Positions 9,860-21,729 of a stretch of DNA of 45,826 nucleotides are shown here, piece after piece (the first letter of the stretch is position 1; the number at the start of each line of letters is the position of its first letter). The stretch covers positions 962,070-1,007,895 of the forward strand of contig FJOG01000021.1 in the NCBI GenBank assembly GCA_900073065.1, in the 5' to 3' direction. The notes under the pieces are model-generated. The model made no database searches. It had not been told where the DNA came from and saw only the letters and a list, made by a program, of their open reading frames with translations. Position numbers and translations under genes: made by a program. This DNA is from Phialocephala subalpina (Eukaryota > Ascomycota > Leotiomycetes > Helotiales > Mollisiaceae).

Positions 9860-10799
9860 GTGGCAGTTGCTTCACAGCCTACAGCCGGTGTTGCCCACGT
9901 TTTGGCCGAAAGGATGTTGCAAAATTCATGAGGGGAGTTGCTTGTAAGCAATCCGACCAGAGGGGCTTATGGGCACATGGATGGACGAGGAAGAAATTAC
10001 AATGCTTTTCATTCTTTTTACGAGAGTGCTGGTGGAGAGGGGTATTGTAGCGGCATGGATTAAGTATTAGGTGCATTGTTAATCATCCTATGCCGTTGTT
10101 CAAAAGTAAGCTTGTTTGTAGTCTTTTTACTATTATATCTATTCTCCCGAGCCCTTATCGCCTTCTCCTCTGGTGTCTTCTGCTTCTTGCCCATCTTACG
10201 TGCGTTCTTTCGAATTGCAAACGGAGGCCCTGCGGCTGTAAAGATAAAGGAAAGAAAGAACTAGGTCAGGAAGTTCTGCAAGATAGCACCAAAGCTAGGC
10301 AACTACACGTAACTCTGAACTGCAAATCTGTAAAGAAACAAGGGAGATAAAAGGGGGAAAGAGGATGATGAAGAGAGTTTAAAAAATAAAGGATTATAGC
10401 AGCTGAATAAAGCATGAATTAAAACCTCAAATTTTAATTTTGGTTAAACATAGAGAAGTAGGGTGTTAGGCTATTCTAGCAACAGGGAGCCCATTCTGAT
10501 TACGGGGGACCCGTTCTGGCTCCTCTAATCCTGCTCGCTAGGATTTGACATTCTCAACAGTACTTACCAGAATAAAATTTCAAACTACTAGGGGGTGGTA
10601 AGCAGAGGTGAGGTAGTGGAGGCTACGCACGAAGGGTGTGCGAGGCGAGGGTGAGAAAAGCGGCGAGGGGTCGCGTATACCGTGGCTTGGCAAGCACCTA
10701 AAATAAGGTGATTATTCTGAGAAAACAACAGCTGGTTGTTTGATACTTTTACTTCGAATCATTTGATGATATTGCGAGGATCTCCTCAACTTTGGGCCC
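9860..10799. other. Intergenic region downstream of xylanase, with a short hairpin
   Basis: No convincing gene. At about 10487-10527 GGAGCC and GGCTCC face each other around two near-copies of CCC(A/G)TTCTG, making a modest stem or repeat of unknown origin. The rest is unremarkable. Confidence 0.4.
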
Positions 10800-11480
10800 G
10801 TTTGTATCCTTTAGAACTACGGAATTCCGTTGGTTCGTTATATTATCCAAAGACTACCTCAATTAATTTCTTTTTTACTAACTATTAATATCTCGGAAGC
10901 AAAATATAACCCTCGAGGATAGAATTACCCAATAAAATATTAATTCATAAATAAAACAAATATTAGCTTATATTAAATAATATATATTATAATTCTTTAA
11001 TCAAATATATATTATAAAATAATTAATAAATCAATTAATTAATTAATTGAATAAATAATAAAAACTAATTAATTTATTAATTTAAATAATAAATTCATTA
11101 TTTGGTTTATTAATTAAAAAATAAATATAATTTTTTTTAATTATTTAAAACGTTTTATTAATATATTAAAAATAAAAAAAATATAATTTATTTTATATAA
11201 TTTATATAAATTAAAAACATATATATATATAATATTATATTATATAATTTTAATAAGAAAAAGCTTTTATTATATTTTAATTCGCATAAAATAATCAATT
11301 AAAAGCCTTTTATTAAGTTTTTCTAATTCGAAATTCTTTTTAAAATACTAAAAATCTTATTTAAAAATATTTTAAAATTACGAAAATAAAAGCTTCTAAT
11401 TAATTAATTACTTGAGCTAATGAAAATAATTAGATTATTATCTTATTATAATCAGTTATTAGTCAATTGATAAGTTGGTT
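10800..11480. repeat. AT-rich RIP island 2
   Basis: Composition is close to pure A/T from about 10860 to 11450, with tandem TTAATTAATTAA-like motifs near 11030-11060 and ATATAT runs near 11220. CA and TG are rare, as in the first island. No coding trace can be read, so the original element cannot be named. It sits between the xylanase and monooxygenase genes. Confidence 0.7.
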
Positions 11481-11797
11481 GATTTATTGGCCACTCTAAT
11501 ACGTTATTGTACCGCTAGCCAATCAAAGACACTTGTAGCTTACGGTAAGGTCTGGCGGATTGGGGTTGTCAGCCTCACCCCGGATGCAGATTCTTCCAAT
11601 TGTATCTTTTTCCTCGGCTCAAGGATTCAAAGCTGCGTAAGCTGATCTGATGCCCGAGTTTTTAGAATCCGCGCTAGCAATATCATATATCCCGCTGTAG
11701 TTCTACCTTCTCTCTCATCATTCTTTCTTTTTGATTGAACATCCATCAGATCACGGTTTCGCTTGCAAGCTTCCATCATTAGCCTCAAGCCTCAACC
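11481..11797 (+). promoter_or_regulatory. Upstream region of FAD monooxygenase gene
   Basis: Normal composition resumes here. A CCAAT pentamer in AGCCAATCAAAG lies near 11517-11528, a TATATC stretch near 11685, and a CT-rich leader near 11704-11735 ahead of the ATG at 11798. These are ordinary fungal promoter features; no specific regulator site is recognised. Confidence 0.4.
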
Positions 11798-13768
11798 ATG
11801 CCCGCAACTCTCGTCGCCGAGTGGGCGCGGCAAGATGTGAATAATACAACATTTCTTCACAATGCACCCTTGCCTCGTTTCACCCCACTTCCTTCACCTT
11901 CATCATCAGATACAAAGCGCTACGAAGCGCTCGTCATCGGCGCCGGCCCCTCCGGCCTCATGCTAACCACGCTCCTCACTCGCTACGGCCTTCCATCTAC
12001 CTCCCTCCTCTGCATCGACTCTCGCCCGCACCAAACTCTCGTCGGCAACGCGGACGGGATCAACGCGCGAACTCTCGAGATTCTTGGCCAACTCGGTCTA
12101 GAGTCTCGGATTCGACGGGATGGCACGCGTTTTGCAGAGAGCACTGTGTGGACGAGGGAAGAGAGTAATCCTGAAGTTTTGGTGAAAAAGATGACCCTTC
12201 CATTTGACATGGCGCCGGCGAGGTATGAGCAGCTCATTACCTTACATCAGGGACATATTGAAAGCATATTCAGGGAGGACTTGAAGAGGTATGATGGGAG
12301 GGATGTGCAGTATGGGTCGAAATTGGTGGACATGAGGATTGATGAGGATGGAGACAAGGAGTTTCCCGTTTTGGCAACGATTGAGAGAGATGGTGTGAGA
12401 GAGGAGATGAGAACGAAATATCTTGTCGGTGCGGACGGGGCTAAATCAGCTGTGAGAGGGAGCATGGGTGTGGAGCTGGAAGGGGATATGACGGATGAAC
12501 TGTGGGGGGTCATCGACCTTGTGGTTGATTCTGATTTTCCTGACGTGAGGAGGCAAAGCAGCATCAACACACTCCCCGGAAAGGGTGGGGAGATCTGGGT
12601 CACTGGAGGAGTGAAGGGTGGCTTCATTGTCCCTCGAGAGCGATTGTCCAATGGAGACTTCCTCACCCGTCTCTATCTAGATATGACGGTCAAGAACGAG
12701 CAAGAGAATGGTGTGGCTACGGCTCGCTTAGCAGAACACCAACGACAAACAACCAAGGAGAGACGCAACCAAATCACCGAAGCATTAATTCTTGATCGCG
12801 CCGCCAAGCTCTTTCGACCCTTTCGTTTTGAGGTCAAAAAAGGGACTCAAGTTCACTGGTGGGCCGCATTCCGCATATCTCAAAGTCTTACGAAGTCTTT
12901 CACATTGAAAGATTCTACCTCACACCCACGGGTCTTTATTGTCGGTGATGCCTGCCACTCGCATTCACCACGCCAGGGCCAGGGCATGAATGTCTCTATG
13001 CAAGATTCATTCAATCTTGCTTGGAAACTTGCGTACAGTATCTTTGGCATCGATGCTTCGGACGGAGGGTCGAAATTGTTGGACAGTTATGAAGAGGAAC
13101 GCCTACCAAACGCAAGGAACCTGATTGCCTTTGATAAAAGAATGAACCAAGAAGGGTTGGCAATGAAGGAGAAATGGGCAGAAATGAAGCAGTTCGTCGT
13201 GAGTTGTGGAGTTGAGTATGGAGAAGGACTATGTGTCAGCAGAGCGAAGTTCAAAAAAGAACAGACGTGGACAAAGGAGGATTATCTCAATGGGGTGATC
13301 TTGCCTGGGAGAAGGTTGTTGAACTGCCGGGTCAAGAGATTCGCTGACGGAAACATGCGGGATATACATGATGAGTTGGGATCCGAGGGCAGGTTCAGCA
13401 TTATGATGCTGGCGAGTTATGATTTTGGAGTCAAAGATGGGCGATCGACCATAATTGCGGACGATATTTGCTCCAAAGTCATCAAGAAGTTCTCACCTGG
13501 CCTGATACAGCCCATCATTGTTCAGCCACACCTACATCCGGAGTTTCAGTGGACGGACCTCCCTAGCTCTATCAGGCAGGAGGCGGAAATGAGCCTCCAT
13601 AACGCATCGGCAGATACATACAAAGTGTATGGTGTGGAACATAGCGGCAGTCATGCAGGGGCTTTGATTGTAGTGCGACCCGATGGCATTGTAGGGATGA
13701 TGGCAGAGTTGGAAGATACGCAACAGGTAGTAACATTCCTTAAAAGGATGGTACGAACGGTAGAATAA
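11798..13768 (+). CDS. FAD-dependent aromatic monooxygenase (phenol 2-monooxygenase type)
   Basis: Single exon, 656 residues. A dinucleotide-binding GxGxxG motif lies in ALVIGAGPSGLM (GAGPSG at 48-53), the DG motif in YLVGADGAKSAVRG, and the FAD ribityl/pyrophosphate motif in VGDACHSHSPRQGQGMN (Asp at 384). The C-terminal third (FADGNMRDIHDELG.. to VVTFLKRMV) matches the thioredoxin-like dimerisation domain of phenol hydroxylases. Members use NAD(P)H and O2 to hydroxylate phenolic rings in the cytosol. There is no signal peptide or membrane segment. The length is typical. It is flanked by an AT-rich island upstream and a NACHT fragment whose stop lies only 13 bases beyond its own stop, in convergent orientation. 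The substrate is unknown; a catabolic or secondary-metabolite role is equally possible. Confidence 0.9.
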   Translation: MPATLVAEWARQDVNNTTFLHNAPLPRFTPLPSPSSSDTKRYEALVIGAGPSGLMLTTLLTRYGLPSTSLLCIDSRPHQTLVGNADGINARTLEILGQLGLESRIRRDGTRFAESTVWTREESNPEVLVKKMTLPFDMAPARYEQLITLHQGHIESIFREDLKRYDGRDVQYGSKLVDMRIDEDGDKEFPVLATIERDGVREEMRTKYLVGADGAKSAVRGSMGVELEGDMTDELWGVIDLVVDSDFPDVRRQSSINTLPGKGGEIWVTGGVKGGFIVPRERLSNGDFLTRLYLDMTVKNEQENGVATARLAEHQRQTTKERRNQITEALILDRAAKLFRPFRFEVKKGTQVHWWAAFRISQSLTKSFTLKDSTSHPRVFIVGDACHSHSPRQGQGMNVSMQDSFNLAWKLAYSIFGIDASDGGSKLLDSYEEERLPNARNLIAFDKRMNQEGLAMKEKWAEMKQFVVSCGVEYGEGLCVSRAKFKKEQTWTKEDYLNGVILPGRRLLNCRVKRFADGNMRDIHDELGSEGRFSIMMLASYDFGVKDGRSTIIADDICSKVIKKFSPGLIQPIIVQPHLHPEFQWTDLPSSIRQEAEMSLHNASADTYKVYGVEHSGSHAGALIVVRPDGIVGMMAELEDTQQVVTFLKRMVRTVE

Positions 13769-13781
13769 AATTTATATTGTT

Positions 13782-14430
13782 CTACCCCCTGGCAATGTCT
13801 TCGACTACTAGTCGAGCCCAGATGAAAACCCCTTGTGATTTCAAAATTATTTTGTCTCGAACCCAGCAGAGATTCCTGTTGTCATCGACCAAATGGCCAG
13901 TGGAAGGTCTACGTGCTTCTCCTATGATCTTCATCATATTCTGCAGCTCATCAAGCCTCGGCCACTCCAATATCGTAGCAGCTTGCACCAAACGCGACGT
14001 GACAAAGGTCCGTACGTCACTTCTTGTCTTATCCTCGTGCTTAAATCCAGGAGCTGCACGCAGTCGGCTCTCAATCTCCGGCTCAGGTCTACTCGCAGCA
14101 CACATTCTAAGCTTAAGTCTGCTATTTCTAAAAGTCTCCACGAGCTCTTTCATGTAGCCGACAAGTTGCGTGTAGTTTGTGCATTCATCCAGCCCGTCAA
14201 CAAAAATATAACATCTTCCAGAAACAATATCTTGTTTCGAGATATTAACCAGAGCTTTCTTGAGGCTTGTTTCATTCCAGATGTATTTATCAGAGGTCCC
14301 TACCGACCTTTGCCGATAGAGGTTATGGATATATGGCACCAGTTCCGGGAATACGGCCAGGATCTTGTACACAACACTGTTCAGGAAATCAACAAACTCT
14401 GGCCGAGGTTTGGGGGGGTAACCTTATAGC
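13782..14430 (-). pseudogene. NACHT-domain (STAND) gene fragment
   Basis: The minus-strand frame GYPPKPRPEFVDFLNSVVYKI onward encodes the second half of a NACHT ATPase: Walker B in CYIFVDGLDEC, the following ASRPEPEIESRL sensor region, and KSQGVFIWARLVVEDI. There is no ATG at a sensible start, no Walker A, and no winged-helix or repeat region; the frame ends just past the ATPase and abuts the stop of the monooxygenase gene. A further short open piece lies at about 14436-14576 but cannot be joined cleanly. It is a remnant of a STAND receptor, separate from the longer NACHT pseudogene to its right. Confidence 0.7.
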
Positions 14431-14943
14431 TTACCTCTGGAGTCTATGGCTTGATGTCGATGCGTCAGGAATATCATCTCTAGCTGGAATTTCCAGTAGC
14501 TAATTTCAGCGCGAGACCTGTCTAGAGGCCGATAAATAGGGACAAGATTCAAAATTTTCAATGCCCCAGCCATCAACGTGGTAGGAGGGGAGTTTTTGGA
14601 CAAGTCTCTAACGAAGTGAGTTTGGGTACATGTTGAGCAGGATCAGAAGGCTGAGTCCAGGATGCACAACTTTGGGTTCATTAGGCGAATCTGTCACTGT
14701 AGTGCTGTTTGTCATCAAAGTGCGATGATATACTTGCAGCTAGATAATTAATTCTCGTGAGAAGGTTGATGAAACTATAAAGGAAAGATGGAGAAGGTAC
14801 GAACCTGAGATGGTCGTCTCGAGGATGTCAAGAGGGTTGTGTCGACTGGCCGGATGTAAAGTTATTTCCGCTTCTCGGAGTTGTATATATTATTACAGAA
14901 TTAATGGCTATAGTAAAATGAACCATCTTTACTCTTTGACAGC
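14431..14943. other. Gap between two NACHT remnants
   Basis: There is no complete gene. The minus-strand stretch around 14436-14576 stays open (LNLVPIYRPLDRSRAEISYW) and may be an upstream exon of the NACHT fragment, but no Walker A or N-terminal domain can be read. The rest is featureless. Confidence 0.35.
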
Positions 14944-17900
14944 TCAAAATCTTCTCTTCGTCAAGTCTTGACTGTCGGCGGATGATCTAATATTTTGCTT
15001 TCCGTCCGAATCACCACCGGGGAGTTGTATTTGTTGTCTTGTTGAAATTTGAGGTATGGTTTCTGTAGATCGTTCGAGCAACACAGGATTTTCATCTTTG
15101 ACAACCTCTTCAAACGAGTACAATGGCTGAGGTGGCTTGATCCATGTGATGCGGGTCATAATGTCCATATAGTATCTATGATCCGTCCCCCTCAGGAGAA
15201 CTGGTTCATTTGAGTGCAATTCTCTTGGTACTCTTGAGAGCTGAGCCTGACGCGCTGTACCATCTTCTACAATCGTCTGCAGAACGACCGAATCTGAATA
15301 TTGTCGGAGCACGGAGGCTTCATTTAAGCCTCCCTTGTTTCTCCCGACGACAATGTCGTTTGATGTCTGGAGCGCTGGAAGTTCTGTTCCTGGCATTCCA
15401 ATCACTCCTTTCCTTGTAGAAACCATCGCCCCACCTGTTCTCGGCGACAACAATAATGAGTATGCGTCATCAGCTAGCAAGTATTTTTCTGTTTCTGGCG
15501 GCGCCCCGTAACCATTCCCTGCTATGTCAACCACGTTGAACCGACAGTTCATTGTCAGATCCGGGCCTATTTCAGACTCTTGTAGCTCTTGAATGTGGAT
15601 TAAGTAATCCAGTATCAAAACACTCCGAAAATTTGGTCCAAAAGCGACCGGGAAATGGAACTCGAGTTCCTTGAGACGCGGTACACTATCCTCCATGTAC
15701 CCAATGGACCCGGTGTCAATTAGTTTTTGCACCTTTTCTGGAGCGATATCCAGAGAGAGTCGAAACAAAACTTGGAAGGTTCTGAGAGACCACACCTCGT
15801 AGGATGCTCGCCATCCTAAGGTGCAGCGCGAGTTATACTGCGATAAATCTAAAATGTCCCTTTAACCGAATGTTAGCAAGATCATGAGCCTCTTACCTAG
15901 ACGTTATGCTTACCTTGGTACCAAAACCTTGATTAATCCAAGCTCCATCGAGCCTTCCAAAGTTCGAGATTCAACTAGTATTGCCTTATCCTGTTCCTGA
16001 ACCGCACCCTTCAAATGCTTCCAAGCCGCTCCTGGAGTTTTAACCCAGAAGTCAGAGGGCGTGAAGTTCGAAATGCTTCGGTTCCATATTTCGGATTGTC
16101 CCTTAAAACCGAATCCCAATCTTTGTTAAGCTGATCGACGTCAATTGAAAGGAGCCAAAGTGTTGCAGTTATCTTCTCAATCCTCTTCAATTCAAGGGGC
16201 TTCAAAGGGGACAACAACAGTTGACCAAGAGATGAGACGAGTGTGCTCAACTCTGGAGGCAATCCGAAGAGCCATGATGCCTCGAGCCACGTTGTGACGC
16301 GGTCTTTTGAGCATATGAATTCTCCGATCTGCTGAATCAACAGGAGAAGAGTTGAAGTCTCGGGACCCTCAATTTTGACTGCAAATGAGTCAAGTCCTAT
16401 CGTGCAGTGCTCTGCCCAAAATTCGAAGCTGTACTGTAGGAGGGGGTAGCGGGCATGGGTCATTGTTCTATCGGCAGTGACTTTTGCGGATCCACTCAGT
16501 GGCCCAGTGGCAATTCGTTCCAAAATGTATGTTACACAGAGATTTGCCAGGTGGAGTTGTGTTTAGGTCCTCTCGAGGCCAAAACTGAAGCAACTTATTC
16601 CTCCTATACATCGTCGGTGAAGGTATTCTCTTACGGATGGGTGAATGAAACGAACTGTGCAGTCACTCGCTAGCTCGAGAAGGGCTCCGGACATCCTGGT
16701 CAGAACATGCTCAATATTGGGGATAGTATTCTTGCTTGATGCGTTTTTGTTCGGAGCAATAGTAATAGCAGCCCTAAACTCGTCAACATGCAAAGGGCGT
16801 AAGGCTCCAGCGACAAATGCAAATGCGCTTTGTACAGTCTCTCTGGCATTCACCGGAAGACGCTGCTGCAATCTTTGCAGGGTTGCGTGATACAGTTGAT
16901 CAAGGCCTTCAAGATGTATGGGATTGCTGAGTACATCCATTCGATCATCCAGCGTGAATGTGTTGCGGAGGTAGTCGATCAAGAGCCTTATCCACAGAAA
17001 CATGCCATCCGCACGACTCAACACTGAAGTGGCTAAGCTCCGCAAGTCAATATGGCATTCCAATAAACCATCATCAACTAGGCGTTCAAGATTATAGAGC
17101 ATGAATGCTGTGATATCCGCCAAGTTGTGCTGGGAGCTGAGCCGAATACGAGAGGCCTTGTCGAATAGCACTCTTGGTATATCCAAATCTGGTCTGCAGA
17201 ATAGAACGATCCTGGAATTTGTACTCCCAGGGTCCTGCCAAATGGCACTCGCAACTTGCAGGCGGGATCGTTCCGGACGGCCTTTCCGGGGACAGGAATT
17301 AGGAAGTAACCTCAACCAGGCAATCAAAAAAGTCTTGTGTATCTGAACGCTCATCTACGCCATCAAAGACCAATGTCATCCCATCAAGGCGCTGTAGGAT
17401 AATTGTGATCAGACTTAGGACCTCATCTTTAGTTGCTCCTAACGCTGCTACGGCTTCTGGGTGTACACTTTCGCCCATGGCGAAGCAAGCAAGATCGAGT
17501 AGATGCCGATCTTCCTTGTTGGCCTGCAAAAGCTGCGCAAGAATTGAACGGAAACTGCCAATTGAGTTGTGCGTTTGAGGTTGCCGCTTGTCGAGGAAAT
17601 AGAAGGCTAGGCGGGAATCGTCTCCAACCTCTGATGGCATTGTCTTGTCAAATTCGATGCGATACTTCAGTCGTTCGATTAGGCTCGCACAAAGGTGTGT
17701 TTTGCCATATCCGGGTTTTCCTGAAGGCCAATAAGCCATGTCAAGAGCTCATGTTTCTGATGACATACCCTGTACCAACAGCAGCTGGCAATTGTCTGAG
17801 CCGTTGGGATCCTGTCCTTCCCAAGTCTTATAGTGTGGTTCATCAAAGACCCACTGACATGTGCCACTAAGCCTTTTGCTCGCATCATCAAAAGACTCAT

Positions 17901-18990
17901 GCCAATCAGGAGGCTTGATCCATGCTAACAAACGCCGCATGCTTTCATCTATTCCTCGTTAACATTCATTGAGGATCGTGGCTTCTTGTCTTCTACTAAC
18001 TTGCAGCGATATTTTCCTCTTTTTCCCTTCGAGCGTGCTCTGCAGATGATATCTCTGACCGAAGTGTTTGCATAAGCTGCTCCGTTTGACCGACTTTCTC
18101 TTGAAGTAGGTCAAACTCCTGCACGACATTGCTCGCATGGTTCAGCGCCAGCTCCAACCCAAGGGATATTGTGTGCTGATTGAAGCTTCGAAGGAAGTCG
18201 TTGAAACGGATATCAAATGGTTGCCAACAAAGGTCTTTGATAATGATCATCGCTCGAAACCGGGATCCTATCCTGCTATGTCAAACCAGCCGATGAACAC
18301 GTTAGGCCGCTCACACTACGTACCTCTTCTATCCACAAACAGCTTGCAAATATGTTGACAACATTGGGTGAGATCAACATACATACATGCAAGAGCCATG
18401 GTCAAGCGCGAAGGCAGAGGCTGAGCCAACTTTTCGGACCGCGCTTTCAACACGGAGACGTATTCTTCGACCCTAGGGAGCGTTGACGTGATCTTCTCGA
18501 ACATTTCAGCAAGCTTCTCAATGAATCCAACGTATTGTGCTCCTAGCTAAATGAACCGTAAATGTATGAACTTTTCTATCTAATCCTGAAAGCTCACTGA
18601 CCGTGAATAGGAATCGGAGCGTTCCCCAGACCAAGGCGGCATATTCGGGATGGCTTGATACCAAGGTATTAACAGTCTCAAAATAAGGCGCTAATCGCCC
18701 TGCTAGATCACCAAGCTTCTGGAATAAACGCCCCAGTTGAGAGCGTCGGAGGGGATGGTTCTCGAACACCTGCTTGACGCTCGCTAGCATTGAAACCGAA
18801 TCCGGGTATGCTTGGAACTCCCTCTTCTCATCTTCAGTAAGAGAATTTCGGAAAGTCGTGAATACTCTCTGGAAAAGCTCTTTGGGGCCTGCATCCCTGG
18901 AAGAGTCCGGGTTAATTTATGTACTCCAAAGGTCAATATTCGCCAAACTAACCCTTCTGATGTAGCTTGCGCTGCTGCCGTCGATGCCAT
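14944..18990 (-). pseudogene. Long NACHT (NLR-like STAND) gene, seven exons, several lesions
   Basis: Approximate minus-strand exons: 18602-18990, 18324-18546, 18001-18267, 17769-17948, 17311-17720, about 15914-17234, and 14944-15848. The 48-76 base introns mostly keep frame when removed. It begins MASTAAAQATSEGLVWRILT, then a helical fungal NLR N-domain (HPEYAALVWGTLRFLF, DLCWQPFDIRFNDFL), the NACHT core with Walker A in VQGKPGYGKTHL and Walker B in LVFDGVDE, SRIVLFCRPDLDIPR, then a winged-helix-like VAGALRPLHVDEF and a long C-terminal part (GWRASYEVWSLRTFQVL). Lesions: a frameshift near 18895 (LPG to AGPKELFQ), an in-frame TAA at 16563-16565 where CAA would be expected, a frameshift near 16093 (RDNP to SEIWNR), and a frame offset at the 15849-15913 intron. 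The product would have been a cytosolic immune-type receptor; it cannot be made as written. Confidence 0.8.
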
Positions 18991-19670
18991 TTGCAACACT
19001 AGACACTATCCATAGTTTGATTCAAAACGCTCTGAGAAGAGTTGAAATTTCGATTCGTGGAGCAAGAAGGCTTCGAGTCACCCAGAAACACAGCCCCTCG
19101 CGTCCCTGGCGAAAATCAAAAGTGAGGCTGTCGAGGCTGTGAACCGGAAATAATTGTGGAACATTACAGGGGGCATCATCCAGTAAGGGCGCAACTACAA
19201 ACACCTCCAAGCAGATGCCCAGGCTAGCGCTGCTGCCTGGCAGACAAAGGTTGTACGGAGATACAGCGGTTAAGTGTTCAATGGCTCGACAAGGGACTGA
19301 ACGCTACACGCGATTTCAGAATTTCATAACTTTAGCTATACTCAACCAAAAAAAAACCTCATTTCAAGACTAAAATCATTCTTAGTCACCTGAGCTCCCT
19401 CTCGAAGAGCTAAGGCATGGGCCGTGGAGGTGAGATTTTTAATCTGAAAGTGGCACGAAGGTGGGCATTCTATTCCTGAGGGCAAGCAATAAGGTGAGCT
19501 TACCTGGCGACCATTCAACGGCTTCTGCACCAGAGATTCAAGGCCACTGTTACTATATACTAGCGGGCCTTGAGGTGTCGTAGCCTTCCCCAGGAAGTAC
19601 GTACGGCGAATACATTATTCTCAAGATGCAAAAATATTGCTTGATAGTGAGGCTAAAGTCGTGACTTACC
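18991..19670. other. Intergenic region, no gene seen
   Basis: Ordinary composition and only short frames. It separates the NACHT pseudogene start from the 3' end of the zinc-cluster regulator gene. Confidence 0.45.
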
Positions 19671-21729
19671 TCACTCATCGCGAAGTCCTGTTGCTCGAAA
19701 TTCCGCACATCTCTTTGAGCTCAGCTCCTGAATTCTCCCAACAAATTCTTCCAATGATCGTATGCTCTTACTTCCTATTCCAGGCAACTCATCAACACGA
19801 ACATGCTTCTCTGCAGCATTTTTAGCCACCTCTGCTTCTTTCTTTAAAGCTCTGAGGGACTCTGCCATCTTCGCCACATCTTGAGCCCTTGAGGTATCGT
19901 CGAGGAAATTTAGCAAGGTGAACACAGGTTCCACCAGCTCTAAATCTTTTAGCTCATGTTGTGTAGTTGTTGGACCAGAAATAGCATGTGTCAGCATGAG
20001 AGTGCAAGCTGATATGATGATATCTAGAAGGAGCCAAACGTGAGCAAAGTCACCCTGCGGTAGTAGCTGGAGAAGCTGCATCGACTCTCGCGCCTCTACA
20101 AGACACAACGCATCGAGGTCGGCTGTGTGAGCTAGGCGACGCACAGTATCCAACGCGTGAAAATAGGTGAACTTCAAAATAACGCTATGTAGCAAGATGA
20201 AAAAGCTAGGCGCTTCATATGTAGTATTGAGTTTTTCGATGAGAAGCATGCATGGAATACTTTGCTTCCAGGCTTCTAGCGTAGTGACCAATTCTTTCGC
20301 GGTGCGCCATCGCTCGATCTCCGGGGATTTCTGGGCTCGTGTCGATAAGAGTTGCTTGTAGATTTGTCCTTGAATGATAGACATTCCAATATGATTATTA
20401 TAGAAATTGACCTCGTTAAGACGGTCGTGGTGTAAATCGATGGTTTCGGTAGGTAGGTCGACATCCATATCGTCGTCGTCTTGAGCTGGAGGATTATGTG
20501 TACGTATGCTGATATCCTTATCATAGATATACACAAGCCAGAAGACACGCTTTCTCTGTTCCATCTCAGCAGCGGCGATCCCAAGTTGGTGGCCCCGCCG
20601 ATGGAGCTTCATGCCCTGTGCAAGTCTTACTGCTATCGATATCAGAATCGAGCCTGGCTCTGGATTCGGCGTTCCTTGCAGCAGGATAGCCATGCCAAGC
20701 AGTGCTTGCACAGCCATGAGCTCGTTTGTGAGCATTGAGAGCTCTCCTACTAAAGCCAAAGCGTTTTGAAGATAGCCACAGGCGTGAACGTCTTCTGTTT
20801 TGCTGTTCCCAGTCTTCATAGCGCGGAAGCGATGCGCGAAGGCGAAAGCTACGTTTAGGCATGCCCGCCAGGCCGGGGTATCGTGATTGTTATTTTCATA
20901 GCTCGACTCGAAGGCTTTCTGGAAAGTTGCAGCGTCGAAGATAGGAAACGCCGAGTTGAAGCTTGAGAAGGTTTCTTGAATCAGGAGTTGGGCTTCATCC
21001 CGTCCTGGGAGTGACTTGATTTCTCGGCTGAGGGTTACTGGAGAGGCTCCTGTGAGTGACCAATCTAAAGGTCTGTGATGTAAAACGGCGGCCGAGGGTA
21101 AGTGTGCTGGAACTGGTCAGTTTGAATGTCCCAAAGAGAGTGGTAGGAGTAGAGGCTGTACGTTCGTGAGGCGAGGCTGAAATATGCTGCTCAGCGCTTG
21201 AGGCCAAGCCAGAAAGGCTCCCAATGGAGGTCCTCCGCTTACGCTTCCGTATGCGCTGCGATTCTGGTGACGCTCTGCGTGGGTGAGTTCCAATATAGTC
21301 ACTGGGTAGATCCGCGTCGGACTGTTCTCCTTGCACGTCGCTTGCAGCGGGCCGACTCCTCAATTCGCTCTGCAGCATAGCTTCCATCCTCTTCAGTCTC
21401 TCCTCAAGCTTTTCCACATGCTTGTATCTATCACTACTTAGTCTTGCTGCTTCACGTGATTGCGGATTCAATGCGTACCCTGGTGGTCTCCTCGGGCCCT
21501 TCTTCGCCTTGATTGGGCTGAAGGTGCAGGGGATATTGGACTTTATACATTGGGTACAACTATCTCGGGATATATCACAACGTATCTTCTTCTTTTTGCA
21601 TGTATCGCATGCCTGTAAGATTGTCAGTATTGAGCTATACGTAGGAAGGATAGGTGCCGAGACCCTGGTGACCATGACCGCCCTCTCTAATCTAGTCTGG
21701 TCCTCCGGCAACGTAGCTAGATGCGCCAT
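19671..21729 (-). CDS. Zn2Cys6 transcription factor with fungal-specific regulatory domain
   Basis: The zinc cluster is CDTCKKKKIRCDISRDSC-TQ-CIKSNIPC, spaced C2C6C6C2C6C, followed by a basic linker (KAKKGPRRPPGY) and a coiled coil (KHVEKLEERLKRMEAMLQSEL). A removable 49-base intron at 21113-21161 (GTACAG to CTGACCAG) restores one frame, giving exons 21162-21729 and 19671-21112 and 669 residues. A further intron directly before ACDTCKKKK (acceptor TACTGACAATCTTACAG, low end 21613) is likely but keeps frame either way. The C-terminal half has the fungal_trans middle-homology features: SFNSAFPIFDAATFQ, LNVAFAFAHRF, ISIAVRLAQGMKLHR, ERKRVFW-like QRKRVFWLVYIYDKDIS. It is nuclear and binds CGG-type sites. 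It adjoins two oxidoreductase genes and may regulate them, which is inference from position only. Confidence 0.88.

Noticed and set aside
10487..10527. GGAGCC/GGCTCC hairpin as a terminator or mobile-element end
   Set aside because: The stem is only six to seven pairs with a 26-base loop, and no matching end or copy was found in the window.
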